A stretch of DNA of 64,000 nucleotides from Flavobacterium sp. N3904 (GTDB taxonomy: Bacteria; Bacteroidota; Bacteroidia; Flavobacteriales; Flavobacteriaceae). Location: positions 3,637,501-3,701,500 of the forward strand of contig NZ_CP110009.1 of the NCBI RefSeq assembly GCF_025947305.1, given 5' to 3'. The position numbers and the translations under genes are program-made. Shown here piece by piece: positions 17,806 through 24,863 of the stretch. The first letter of the stretch is position 1, and each line of letters starts with the position of its first letter. The notes beneath the pieces are model-generated. The model saw only the letters and a program-made list of their open reading frames with translations, searched no databases and was not told the DNA's origin.

Positions 17806-18830
17806 TTAAAAAACAATCTTCTGCAAGGTTTCCAAAACATAAGTGTGCATCACTTCCTTATAATCCAGATGCGTTACGATTCGGAGTTTTCCGTGCCCTA
17901 ATGCACTTATCAGTATGTTTTTCTCTTTCAATTTATCTATAAAAACTTTTTCATTCAGGCCTTCGCGAAGCGAAAAAATCAAGATATTAGTTTCGACTGG
18001 CTCAATTTTACCAATCCAAAGTTGTCGTGACAAAACTTCGGTAATTTCTCTGGCTCTTCTATGATCATCGACCAATTTGGCAATATTATTATCCAAAGCA
18101 AAATTCCCAGCCGCAGCAAGATAACCAACTTGACGCATACCACCCCCAATATTTTTCGAATGCGCAATGCCCTATGAATAGTTTTTTTATCCGCCAAAAG
18201 TACCGAGCCGATCGGCGCACCCAATCCTTTAGACAAACAAACTGAAATCGTATCAAACAAAGCTCCAAATTCCCTTGGATGCTGTTTTTTGGCCACAATT
18301 GCATTCCAAATACGGGCGCCATCCAAATGGAATTTTAAATTATTGGCAACACAAACCGCTTTTATTTTTTTTAATTCTTCCAGATCATAACATGCTCCGC
18401 CTCCTTTATTAGTTGTATTTTCCACACACACCAAACTCGTCAGCGGGCTGTGGTAAAATTCAGGGTCATTTATCGCTCCTGCAACTTGTTCGGCCGTAAT
18501 CATTCCACGGTCCCCATCAAGCAAGCAACAGGAAACCCCGCTGTTAAAAGAAACACCACCGCCTTCATAATGATAAACATGAGCGTATTTATCAGCAATC
18601 AATTGCTCTCCTGGTTGCGTATGCAGCTTAATTGCCGTTTGATTGGCCATAGTCCCCGACGGAAAAAAAAGTCCTGCCTCCATTCCAAACATTGCGGCCA
18701 ATCGAGCCTCCAGAGCAATTACCGTAGGATCCTGCTTGTACACATCATCCCCTACTTCGGCATTAAACATGTATTGCAACATTTCAACTGATGGCTTGGT
18801 AATTGTATCGCTAACTAAATTTATTTCCAT
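17806..18830 (-). pseudogene. ltaE: low-specificity L-threonine aldolase, frameshifted
   Basis: Two overlapping minus-strand frames together make a full-length threonine aldolase of about 341 residues, a PLP enzyme that splits threonine into glycine and acetaldehyde. The first (from 18830) has the N-terminus MEINLVSDTITKPS, GDDVYKQDPTV, FHLDGARIWNA and the PLP lysine in CLSKGLGAPIGS, then leaves the family frame after RKILG. The second continues with GMRQVGYLAAAGNFAL to 17806. The break is at a run of five G (18143-18147); one more G would restore ILGGGMRQVGYL. It may be a sequencing error, a recent mutation or a slippery switch; by itself the first frame (283 residues) lacks the normal C-terminal domain. 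Confidence 0.85.
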
Positions 18831-18848
18831 AATCTAAAAACTAAATCC

Positions 18849-18856
18849 TATTTTTG
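18849..18856 (+). promoter_or_regulatory. -7 box TATTTTTG, plus strand
   Basis: Exact TAnnTTTG match pointing right, 13 bases upstream of an ATG (18869) that opens a 33-codon frame, and 201 bases upstream of prfB. It could drive prfB with a long leader. No TTG at the -33 distance. Confidence 0.35.
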
Positions 18857-19056
18857 CATTCAAAACTAATGAAATTATTAGAAGCTAATCCTGCTATTCG
18901 TTACAATCTTTTCTATTTTTTAAAGAAAAAAAAACAGAAAAGGATTTTCACTACAAACGAAGTTCACTGAACTCCATTAAAATGAAAGTCTGTGAAGTAA
19001 TCAGGGCTAAAAAAGTGCTAACCCAATAATTTTCGAAACAAAATTACTATAAATTT

Positions 19057-20155
19057 ATGACAACTACCGAACAAATCAAAGGTATTGTGGAGCGCCTTGG
19101 TGCGTTGAGGAGGTATCTTTGACGTTGATGCCAAACTTATCGAAATAGCCAACGAAGAAGAGAAGACTTTTGCTCCCGACTTTTGGAATAACGCAAAAGA
19201 TGCCGAAATCATTGTAAAAAACCTTAGAGGTAAAAAGAAATGGATAGAAGATTACAACAAAGCTGTAGATATGACAGAGGAGTTGCAACTTGCCTATGAC
19301 TTTTACAAAGAAGGAGAGCTAACTGCCGAAGAACTAGATAGTCAGTACAATTTAACTCAAGCTCATATTGAAGCAATAGAATTCAAAAATATGCTTTCAG
19401 AAGAAGGTGATTCTTTGAGCGCAGTACTTCAAATTACAGCAGGAGCCGGTGGTACCGAAAGTTGTGATTGGGCCGAAATGCTCATGCGCATGTACATGAT
19501 GTGGGCCGAAAAAGAAGGTTACAAAATCAGGGAACTGAATTTTCAAAAAGGAGATGCAGCAGGAATAAAAACCGTCACTTTAGAAATAGAAGGTGATTAT
19601 TCTTTTGGATACCTCAAAGGCGAAAATGGTGTACATCGATTGGTGCGCATTTCCCCTTTTGACAGTAATGCCAAAAGACATACTTCATTCGCCTCGGTTT
19701 ATGTATATCCATTGGTAGACGACACCATCGAAATTGAAATCAACCCTGCCGATATCGAAATCATTACGGCTCGTTCCAGTGGTGCAGGTGGTCAAAACGT
19801 AAACAAGGTAGAAACCAAAGTACAATTGACCCACAAACCAACAGGAATTCAGATTCAATGTTCAGAAACACGTTCGCAACATGACAATAGAAATCGAGCG
19901 ATGCAAATGTTACGTTCACAATTGTATGAAATTGAACTTAAAAAGCAACAAGCACAACGAAGCGATATTGAAGCTGGAAAGATGAAAATAGAATGGGGTT
20001 CGCAAATACGCAATTATGTAATGCAGCCTTATAAACTAGTCAAAGACGTTCGCACCGGACAGGAAACCAGCGATGTTGATAGCGTAATGAACGGAAACAT
20101 CGACGGATTCCTAAAAGCCTACCTCATGATGATGGGACAGCGAGAAGAGGAATAA
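19057..20155 (+). CDS. prfB: peptide chain release factor 2, with programmed +1 frameshift
   Basis: RF2 ends translation at UGA and UAA. Codons 1-21 run from ATG 19057 ([21 protein letters not shown]) to an in-frame TGA at 19120-19122. Just before it are an internal Shine-Dalgarno AGGAGG (19108-19113) and the slippery CTTTGA (19117-19122); a +1 shift on CTT-T continues in frame as DVDAKLIEI to 20155, giving about 365 residues. The rest shows the SPF stop-codon-reading motif ([14 protein letters not shown]) and the GGQ motif ([14 protein letters not shown]). This is the classic autoregulatory frameshift: low RF2 favours the shift. A gene call that starts at 19271 would miss the N-terminal part. 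Confidence 0.97.
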
Positions 20156-20190
20156 ATCACTTCTATGTATAACGAAATAACGTTAAAAAT

Positions 20191-20222
20191 GCCTTTCAAA
20201 AATTTTGAAAGGCTTTTTTTTT
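20191..20222 (+). terminator. intrinsic terminator after prfB
   Basis: GCCTTTCAAAA / TTTTGAAAGGC stem followed by nine T, 36 bases after the prfB stop. It also lies just past the end of the convergent ArsG-like gene. Confidence 0.88.
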
Positions 20223-20239
20223 ATCATAATCCTAAATCT

Positions 20240-20950
20240 CTAATCAATAAATTTCACATAAATGTTGATGTAATACAATCCGGTAACTATAAAGGTAAAT
20301 CCAGCAATTAACCGCATGACTTTCTCCACTTTTCGAATAGCATGAAAGTACTTTCCTAATTTCTCCAAACTAAAGGCAATCACAAAACCAAAAAACAACA
20401 CTGGCAACCCAGTTCCCAAAGCAAATACAATTGGCAATACCAAACCTTCGTTTGCCAAAAGTGTCATCGGAATAAGCATTCCAAAAAATAATGCGCCACT
20501 GTAAGGACAAAAAGCCAAAGCAAACAAAGCGCCTAAAAGAAAAGAGCCAAAAATACCTTGGGCCCTAAATTTTTCAGATAATTTTTCGGTCAGATTTGTA
20601 TTGGATAAAAAATTCAGTTTAATAACATCCAGTAATATAAGACCAATTACAATCATTATTGGGCCAATAAATTTTTCTCCATTTCCTTGAAGCAATTTGG
20701 CAACTTGAAATTTACTAAGACCAAAATAAACAAGAGCTCCAATCGAAGTATAGGTAAAAACCCTTCCAAAAGTATATAGCAATCCGCTCAAAATCACCTT
20801 ATATTTACTATTTACAGTTTTGGCAATGTAGGCTGTAGCAGTAATATTTGTTGCTAAAGGACAAGGACTGACCGCTGTGAGCAAACCCAATGCAAAAGCA
20901 GCCAAGAGCGGTACATCATTGTTTTGCGCCAACTCATTCAGCAACTCCAT
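20240..20950 (-). CDS. CcdA-like membrane transporter (ArsG-family permease)
   Basis: A 236-residue protein with six to seven membrane segments. It has LLTAVSPCPLATNITATAYI near residue 25 and FALAFCPYSGALFFGMLIP near residue 145, the paired Cys-Pro motifs of the CcdA/DsbD membrane domain, which carries reducing power across the membrane. In Bacteroidota, this kind is annotated as ArsG, tied to efflux or reduction of arsenic or nitroaromatic compounds; that function is from the literature, not seen here. It is the last gene of the ArsR operon and starts one base after the ArsF-like gene ends. Confidence 0.75.
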   Translation of the reverse strand: MELLNELAQNNDVPLLAAFALGLLTAVSPCPLATNITATAYIAKTVNSKYKVILSGLLYTFGRVFTYTSIGALVYFGLSKFQVAKLLQGNGEKFIGPIMIVIGLILLDVIKLNFLSNTNLTEKLSEKFRAQGIFGSFLLGALFALAFCPYSGALFFGMLIPMTLLANEGLVLPIVFALGTGLPVLFFGFVIAFSLEKLGKYFHAIRKVEKVMRLIAGFTFIVTGLYYINIYVKFID

Positions 20951-20951
20951 G

Positions 20952-21362
20952 TTATTTGAAGGATTCTATTTTTTTCTTCAACTCTTTGATGAATTTGTCT
21001 TTATCCCCAGCATACATAAAAGCCAAATCTGAGACATCCTGTTTCTTTAGAGTTTTTGGATTATACAGAAATAGCGCCGTACCTGCAGCTTCAAATTGAG
21101 TAGCTATTTTTTCATTCTTCTTATCATCAACATTCACTAATAAAAAAGGAACATTTGGAAAACTTTTTAACGTTTCAAGGGTTAATTCCTCAATTTTAAT
21201 ACAAGTTACGCAACGATGTTCCGAATGAAATTGAATAATTTCAATTGTTGCAGGAGCTTTGCTTTTTGCGGTAACTGCTATTTTACCTTGAGCAACTATA
21301 TTTACAGTTACAAACAAAAGTATTAAAGTTAAAAAAATAGGCAGTAAGATATACTTTTTCAT
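20952..21362 (-). CDS. ArsF-like exported thioredoxin-fold protein
   Basis: A 136-residue protein with a signal peptide or membrane anchor (MKKYILLPIFLTLILLFVTVNIVAQ) and a thioredoxin-like fold with the redox pair HRCVTCIKIEELT at about residues 54-66. It matches what is annotated in Bacteroidota as the ArsF-family subunit. It should act outside the inner membrane and receive electrons from the CcdA-like neighbour that starts one base downstream. The tight spacing and paired cysteines support a redox relay. Substrate not known from sequence. Confidence 0.75.
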   Translation of the reverse strand: MKKYILLPIFLTLILLFVTVNIVAQGKIAVTAKSKAPATIEIIQFHSEHRCVTCIKIEELTLETLKSFPNVPFLLVNVDDKKNEKIATQFEAAGTALFLYNPKTLKKQDVSDLAFMYAGDKDKFIKELKKKIESFK

Positions 21363-21391
21363 TTTTATTAGTTTTTATATGTTGCTTCAAA

Positions 21392-21529
21392 TTAATTATT
21401 GTTATTATTATTCTCATTGCTTTTAGATTCATCGTTTGATTTCTTTTTCTGAAATTGAAGTTTATAAACAACCCAACCAAAGCCAGCTACAACGTGAAGT
21501 AATACGATTCCAAAAATTATTTTTTCCAT
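21392..21529 (-). CDS. 45-residue single-span membrane protein
   Basis: A short frame in the gap between the permease and ArsF-like genes: ATG 21529, stop 21392. The first 22 residues (MEKIIFGIVLLHVVAGFGWV and on) form one membrane span, followed by a charged Lys-rich stretch and a C-terminal run of asparagines. It begins 8 bases after the permease stop and lies on the same strand inside the operon, so it is probably translated. I recognise no family. Its role could be to assist the permease or the ArsF/ArsG pair; this is inference from position only. Confidence 0.6.
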   Translation of the reverse strand: MEKIIFGIVLLHVVAGFGWVVYKLQFQKKKSNDESKSNENNNNNN

Positions 21530-21536
21530 AGTAGTA

Positions 21537-22511
21537 TTATAAAATTATATTGAATAAATAACCTGACAAAATCATAAAGAAGGCAATAGTTCCAAAATAA
21601 ATAGCTATCATTTTTAAATTCATTACTTTTTTAAGCAGCATTGCTTCTGGTAATGACAAACCAATTACTCCCATCATAAAAGCAATAGCTGTTCCAAGAG
21701 GAACTCCCTTTGCAACCAAAACTTGAACAACCGGAATAACACCTGCAGCATTACTATACATCGGAACACCAATGATTACGGCCAAAGGCACCGCATACCA
21801 TTGTCCTTTATTGATGTATTGCTCAAAAAAACCTGTTGGCAAAAATCCATGCATTAATCCGCCAATCGCAATACCGATAATAATATAAAGAGAAACTCCT
21901 TTTACAATACCAAAAGCTTCTTTTAAAATAGCAGGAAATCGTTGTACTAATGTTAGCTTATCTTCTTCCAATTCGTCTTCTGTTTGAGCGTTTGCTATTA
22001 TATTTTGAACCCAAGGAGATAATTCTTTTTCCAATTTTAATTTACCTAAAGTAAAACCGCCTATTATCCCTAAAACGATACCTGATATAACATAGATTGC
22101 AGTTATTTTAAATCCAAAAACTCCTAAAAAAATAGCAATTGCCACTTCATTTACTAACGGAGCAGTAATCAAATAAGTAAAAGTAATTCCAAGCGGAATA
22201 CCCCCTTTTACAAAACCAATGAATAATGGAACGGATGAACACGAACAAAAGGGAGTAATAACCCCAAAAGCAGAAGCAAACAGATATTCTAATCCGTACA
22301 ATTTATTTCGACTTAAAAAATTACGCACTTTGTCTACCGGAAAATAAGAATTTACTATACCCATTACCATTGTGATTACAAAAAGTAATAAAGCAATTTT
22401 TAAGGTATCAAAAACAAAGAAATTTAGAGCATCTCCAAATTTGGTATGTTGTTCAATTGAGAAAACGGAATATATAAGCCAATCGGCAAAATGCTGCAAC
22501 CAATCAAACAT
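21537..22511 (-). CDS. permease of the ArsP/DUF318 family
   Basis: A 324-residue polytopic membrane protein with FGVITPFCSCSSVPLFIGFV near residue 65 and the second half repeat PMYSNAAGVIPVVQVLVAKGVPLG. The C-S-C-S-S-V-P motif is the hallmark of the permease family that includes ArsP, an efflux permease for trivalent organoarsenicals. The two halves have matching topology. Placement after ArsR, thioredoxin and rhodanese genes suggests a metalloid or thiol-reactive toxicant as the substrate. The middle holds an acidic cytoplasmic loop (AQTEDELEEDKL). Confidence 0.85.
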   Translation of the reverse strand: MFDWLQHFADWLIYSVFSIEQHTKFGDALNFFVFDTLKIALLLFVITMVMGIVNSYFPVDKVRNFLSRNKLYGLEYLFASAFGVITPFCSCSSVPLFIGFVKGGIPLGITFTYLITAPLVNEVAIAIFLGVFGFKITAIYVISGIVLGIIGGFTLGKLKLEKELSPWVQNIIANAQTEDELEEDKLTLVQRFPAILKEAFGIVKGVSLYIIIGIAIGGLMHGFLPTGFFEQYINKGQWYAVPLAVIIGVPMYSNAAGVIPVVQVLVAKGVPLGTAIAFMMGVIGLSLPEAMLLKKVMNLKMIAIYFGTIAFFMILSGYLFNIIL

Positions 22512-22526
22512 AACATGCTATTTAAA

Positions 22527-22913
22527 TTAACAACCAGAGCACGAACAAGAATGAGCATTTTCATCAACCAAAAAAGAAGATTCATCACCTATGGTTGGAA
22601 ATCCTTTCTGTACCCAACGAATGATTCCGTGTTTCATATTCACCACTTTATCATATCCATTATTAAGCAAAAAGGCAGCGGCCCTTAAACTTCTCACACC
22701 ACTTTTGCAAACAACAACAACTTCCCTATCTCTTGGAATTTCGGTAAATCGTTCTTCAAATTCACTCAGTGGGATATTCACAATATTAGGCACATTGTAT
22801 GCCAATTGAGCCACTTCCTCTCGTTCTCGAACATCTACCAACAATGCTCCGTTTTTAATCCATAACTGTGTTTTGGTTGGGCAAATTTCTTTTACTAAAG
22901 TTTGATTTTCCAT
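22527..22913 (-). CDS. rhodanese-like protein with cysteine-rich tail
   Basis: A 128-residue protein with one rhodanese domain: LLVDVREREEVAQLAY, then the active-site loop VVVCKSGVRSLRAAAFL with the catalytic cysteine. The C-terminus ends AHSCSCSGC, four cysteines in eight residues, which looks like a metal- or metalloid-binding tail. Rhodaneses transfer sulfane sulfur or act as redox and arsenate-reductase-like enzymes. It sits between the thioredoxin-like and permease genes with 7- and 15-base gaps. Function in the operon is inferred to be handling of the effector or toxicant. Confidence 0.85.
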   Translation of the reverse strand: MENQTLVKEICPTKTQLWIKNGALLVDVREREEVAQLAYNVPNIVNIPLSEFEERFTEIPRDREVVVVCKSGVRSLRAAAFLLNNGYDKVVNMKHGIIRWVQKGFPTIGDESSFLVDENAHSCSCSGC

Positions 22914-22920
22914 TGCATTC

Positions 22921-23154
22921 TTATTTTAAAAATTCTTTAATTTCATCAATCTGCGCAATCCTACCTTTCACTTTTACAACTTCGTCAATCATTAATACAG
23001 GAGTCGTCAAGATATTATACCGCATCATTTCTTCAATATCTTCAATTTTGATTACTTGAGCTTCAACACCTAATTGATTTACCGCTTGTTCAGCATTGTG
23101 AAATGTTGCTTTACACTTTGGACAACCGGGACCTAAAACCTTAATAGTTTTCAT
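22921..23154 (-). CDS. small thioredoxin/glutaredoxin-like protein (MTH895 type)
   Basis: A 77-residue protein with KVLGPGCPKCKATFHNAEQAV (CPKC redox motif at residues 9-17), the central TTPVLMIDEVVKVKGRI with the cis-proline, and no signal peptide. This is the compact MTH895/TM0996 thioredoxin-like family, often found beside ArsR-type regulators and DUF318 permeases. It is the first gene downstream of two operator boxes (23176-23191 and 23206-23221) that match the one before arsR, so it probably starts a regulated transcript. Confidence 0.88.
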   Translation of the reverse strand: MKTIKVLGPGCPKCKATFHNAEQAVNQLGVEAQVIKIEDIEEMMRYNILTTPVLMIDEVVKVKGRIAQIDEIKEFLK

Positions 23155-23175
23155 TGTTTTTACTTTTACAAACCA

Positions 23176-23191
23176 TTCGTAAAAATACGAA
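23176..23191. promoter_or_regulatory. ArsR operator box 1 (TTCG-N8-CGAA)
   Basis: TTCGTAAAAATACGAA, arms TTCGTA/TACGAA perfectly inverted. It lies 22 bases before the thioredoxin-like gene start. Shares the TTCG-N8-CGAA form with boxes 2 and 3. Confidence 0.7.
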
Positions 23192-23205
23192 CAATTATTT
23201 TACTA

Positions 23206-23221
23206 TTCGCTAATTTACGAA
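23206..23221. promoter_or_regulatory. ArsR operator box 2 (TTCG-N8-CGAA)
   Basis: TTCGCTAATTTACGAA, 30 bases (about three helical turns) from box 1, in the gap between arsR and the thioredoxin-like gene. Confidence 0.7.
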
Positions 23222-23236
23222 TAATATTTTAGCAAT

Positions 23237-23542
23237 TTATTTTAAGAAAGAGACAAAGAGTTTTTTTGCCAAAAGCCAATTTTCTTTGTTTATACAATAT
23301 TTAACTGTAGGAGGAGTAATATCCCCTTGAATAAGACCAGCGTCTTTCAATTCATTCAAATGTTGGGACAAAGTAGATTTTGCAATAGGCAATTCTTCGG
23401 CCATATCGCCATGATAACAACAAGATTGATTGACTAGTAATTCTAAAATTGCAATACGAACAGGATGCCCCAAAGCCTTAGCAAAACGAGCTATTAGTTT
23501 CTGATCTACCGTAAAATAATCTTCTTTTATTTTTTTTTCCAT
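23237..23542 (-). CDS. ArsR/SmtB family metalloregulator
   Basis: A 101-residue winged-helix repressor. KALGHPVRIAILELLVNQSCCYHGDMAEELPIAKSTLSQHLNELKDAGLI covers the first helices and the recognition helix; STLSQHLNELKDAGL is the DNA-reading part, and the neighbouring cysteines in SCCYHGD could sense metalloid or thiol reagents. I start at ATG 23542; a TTG one codon upstream is possible. One operator box lies just upstream of its start and two more just downstream, before the next gene, indicating autoregulation and control of the operon. Confidence 0.92.
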   Translation of the reverse strand: MEKKIKEDYFTVDQKLIARFAKALGHPVRIAILELLVNQSCCYHGDMAEELPIAKSTLSQHLNELKDAGLIQGDITPPTVKYCINKENWLLAKKLFVSFLK

Positions 23543-23557
23543 CAATTAATTTATCGA

Positions 23558-23573
23558 TTCGCAAATATACGAA
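23558..23573. promoter_or_regulatory. ArsR operator box 3 (TTCG-N8-CGAA)
   Basis: TTCGCAAATATACGAA, starting 16 bases upstream of the arsR ATG, where it would block the arsR promoter. Confidence 0.7.
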
Positions 23574-23622
23574 CAAAATAAAAAACAAAAGCATTTGGAT
23601 TTTAAAAGATTATCAATGCTTT

Positions 23623-24537
23623 TTATTGCCATTCGATCAATGAAACTCCAACTCCAACAGTAGTTTGATCGTGGTTGTAATCAATCAATGAGTTTCCATA
23701 ACCGTGTGAAACCTGTAAGTATCCTCTAAGATTTCCTTTTATTGGATAGGCCCACGAAAAAGTAGAACTCCCTCTCATTTTTCCATCAAAACTAAAGTTA
23801 TGGCTTCCTATAAATGTATAAACACTACGATTTTTGGAATAAATAATATTTACGTCAGCGTTGCCAATGTAGTTTGAAATATCCGGATTATCGCCTTTAG
23901 ATTCAGGAATTACATACCAAGGTCTAATGTAGATATTCCAATTTTTTCGTTCGAAACCAGTCATCAAAATGACCCTATTCCAACTTCTTGTATTCGGATA
24001 ACTTTTTCCGTTCGACTCATGATCAAATGAAACACCAATCATTCTTGCTTTAAATCCTAAAAATTTGAATTTTACTGGAAAATTAAGTATAATTTCGGGT
24101 TCATAATTAATTTCTCTAAATGGACGTGATAATTCTGTATTGTAGATTTGCCAATGCGAAATTTGGGTATAAGCAACCCATAAATCGGCATGTCCCCATA
24201 AAAACCCCTGGAGAATTTTGGTTTTAAAACTCAGTTGAAATTTCATTTCGACAACATCATAATCAACTTTGCTTGGTGGAATATATTCTGGCGAAGTATT
24301 TCCAGAATGAGGCTGCTCATTTGGATTACTTGTCCATACAAAAGGCAAAACATAAATGGCTTTATAAGGAGTTACCAAAAAAGTCCCTCTAGCCGCAGTT
24401 GAGTCCAACTCCCAACGAGCAACCATAGTTTTGAGTTCTACTTTATCATTAAATAGCGCCTGAACTTGAGCGTTTGAAGAAGAAACTAAAAAAAGAAAAA
24501 AGAATAGTAATAATGATACTTTAAAAGGTGACACCAC
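23623..24537 (-). CDS. pldA: outer membrane phospholipase A1 (OMPLA family)
   Basis: A 304-residue outer membrane protein with a signal peptide (hydrophobic to SSSNAQ near residue 24). It has SRPFREINYEPEI and the catalytic region FDHESNGKS...TRSWNR, where the His and Ser of the OMPLA triad lie. PldA hydrolyses phospholipids that reach the outer leaflet of the outer membrane. The middle shows alternating beta-barrel strands and a C-terminal strand ending in aromatic residues. There is no ATG at the start: the frame opens with GTG-GTG at 24537-24532, and a TGA lies shortly upstream, so the start codon is GTG. It is divergent from the glucan phosphorylase. Confidence 0.88.
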   Translation of the reverse strand: MVSPFKVSLLLFFFLFLVSSSNAQVQALFNDKVELKTMVARWELDSTAARGTFLVTPYKAIYVLPFVWTSNPNEQPHSGNTSPEYIPPSKVDYDVVEMKFQLSFKTKILQGFLWGHADLWVAYTQISHWQIYNTELSRPFREINYEPEIILNFPVKFKFLGFKARMIGVSFDHESNGKSYPNTRSWNRVILMTGFERKNWNIYIRPWYVIPESKGDNPDISNYIGNADVNIIYSKNRSVYTFIGSHNFSFDGKMRGSSTFSWAYPIKGNLRGYLQVSHGYGNSLIDYNHDQTTVGVGVSLIEWQ

Positions 24538-24863
24538 AGTTTTGAATTTTATTCAAAGTTAAATTCCCACTAATCATTAGTTGTTACACATTTACCTTTA
24601 ATACTTATATAATTCACGCTTAGTTAAAGATGTTTCTAATTCGTAAAAAATAGATTAAGAATAATTCAAAAAATCATGATATAAGCAACCACTTTTTATT
24701 AAAAAACACCATTCTACTTTTATAATAAATATCGCTAAAACGATATCGCTCAAGAAACTGATAAATAACACATTACAACCCCAATATTAACCTTTCAAAA
24801 AGCGTTTTTCACTAACAAATTCTTTAAATTTGTTAGGTATCAAACTTTAAAAAGCACAACAAT
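24538..24863. other. intergenic region between pldA and glucan phosphorylase
   Basis: A 326-base divergent spacer. Contents: an inverted repeat ATATCG-ctaaaa-CGATAT at 24729-24746, and a second one CTAACAAA / TTTGTTAG (24812-24819, 24829-24836) that overlaps the -7 box of the phosphorylase. No gene seen. Confidence 0.5.
24812..24836 (+). promoter_or_regulatory. -7 box inside an operator-like inverted repeat
   Basis: TAAATTTG (24825-24832) is a perfect TAnnTTTG box 31 bases before the phosphorylase start. It lies inside the perfect inverted repeat CTAACAAA-N9-TTTGTTAG, so a dimeric regulator bound here would hide the promoter. No TTG at the -33 distance. Confidence 0.5.
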
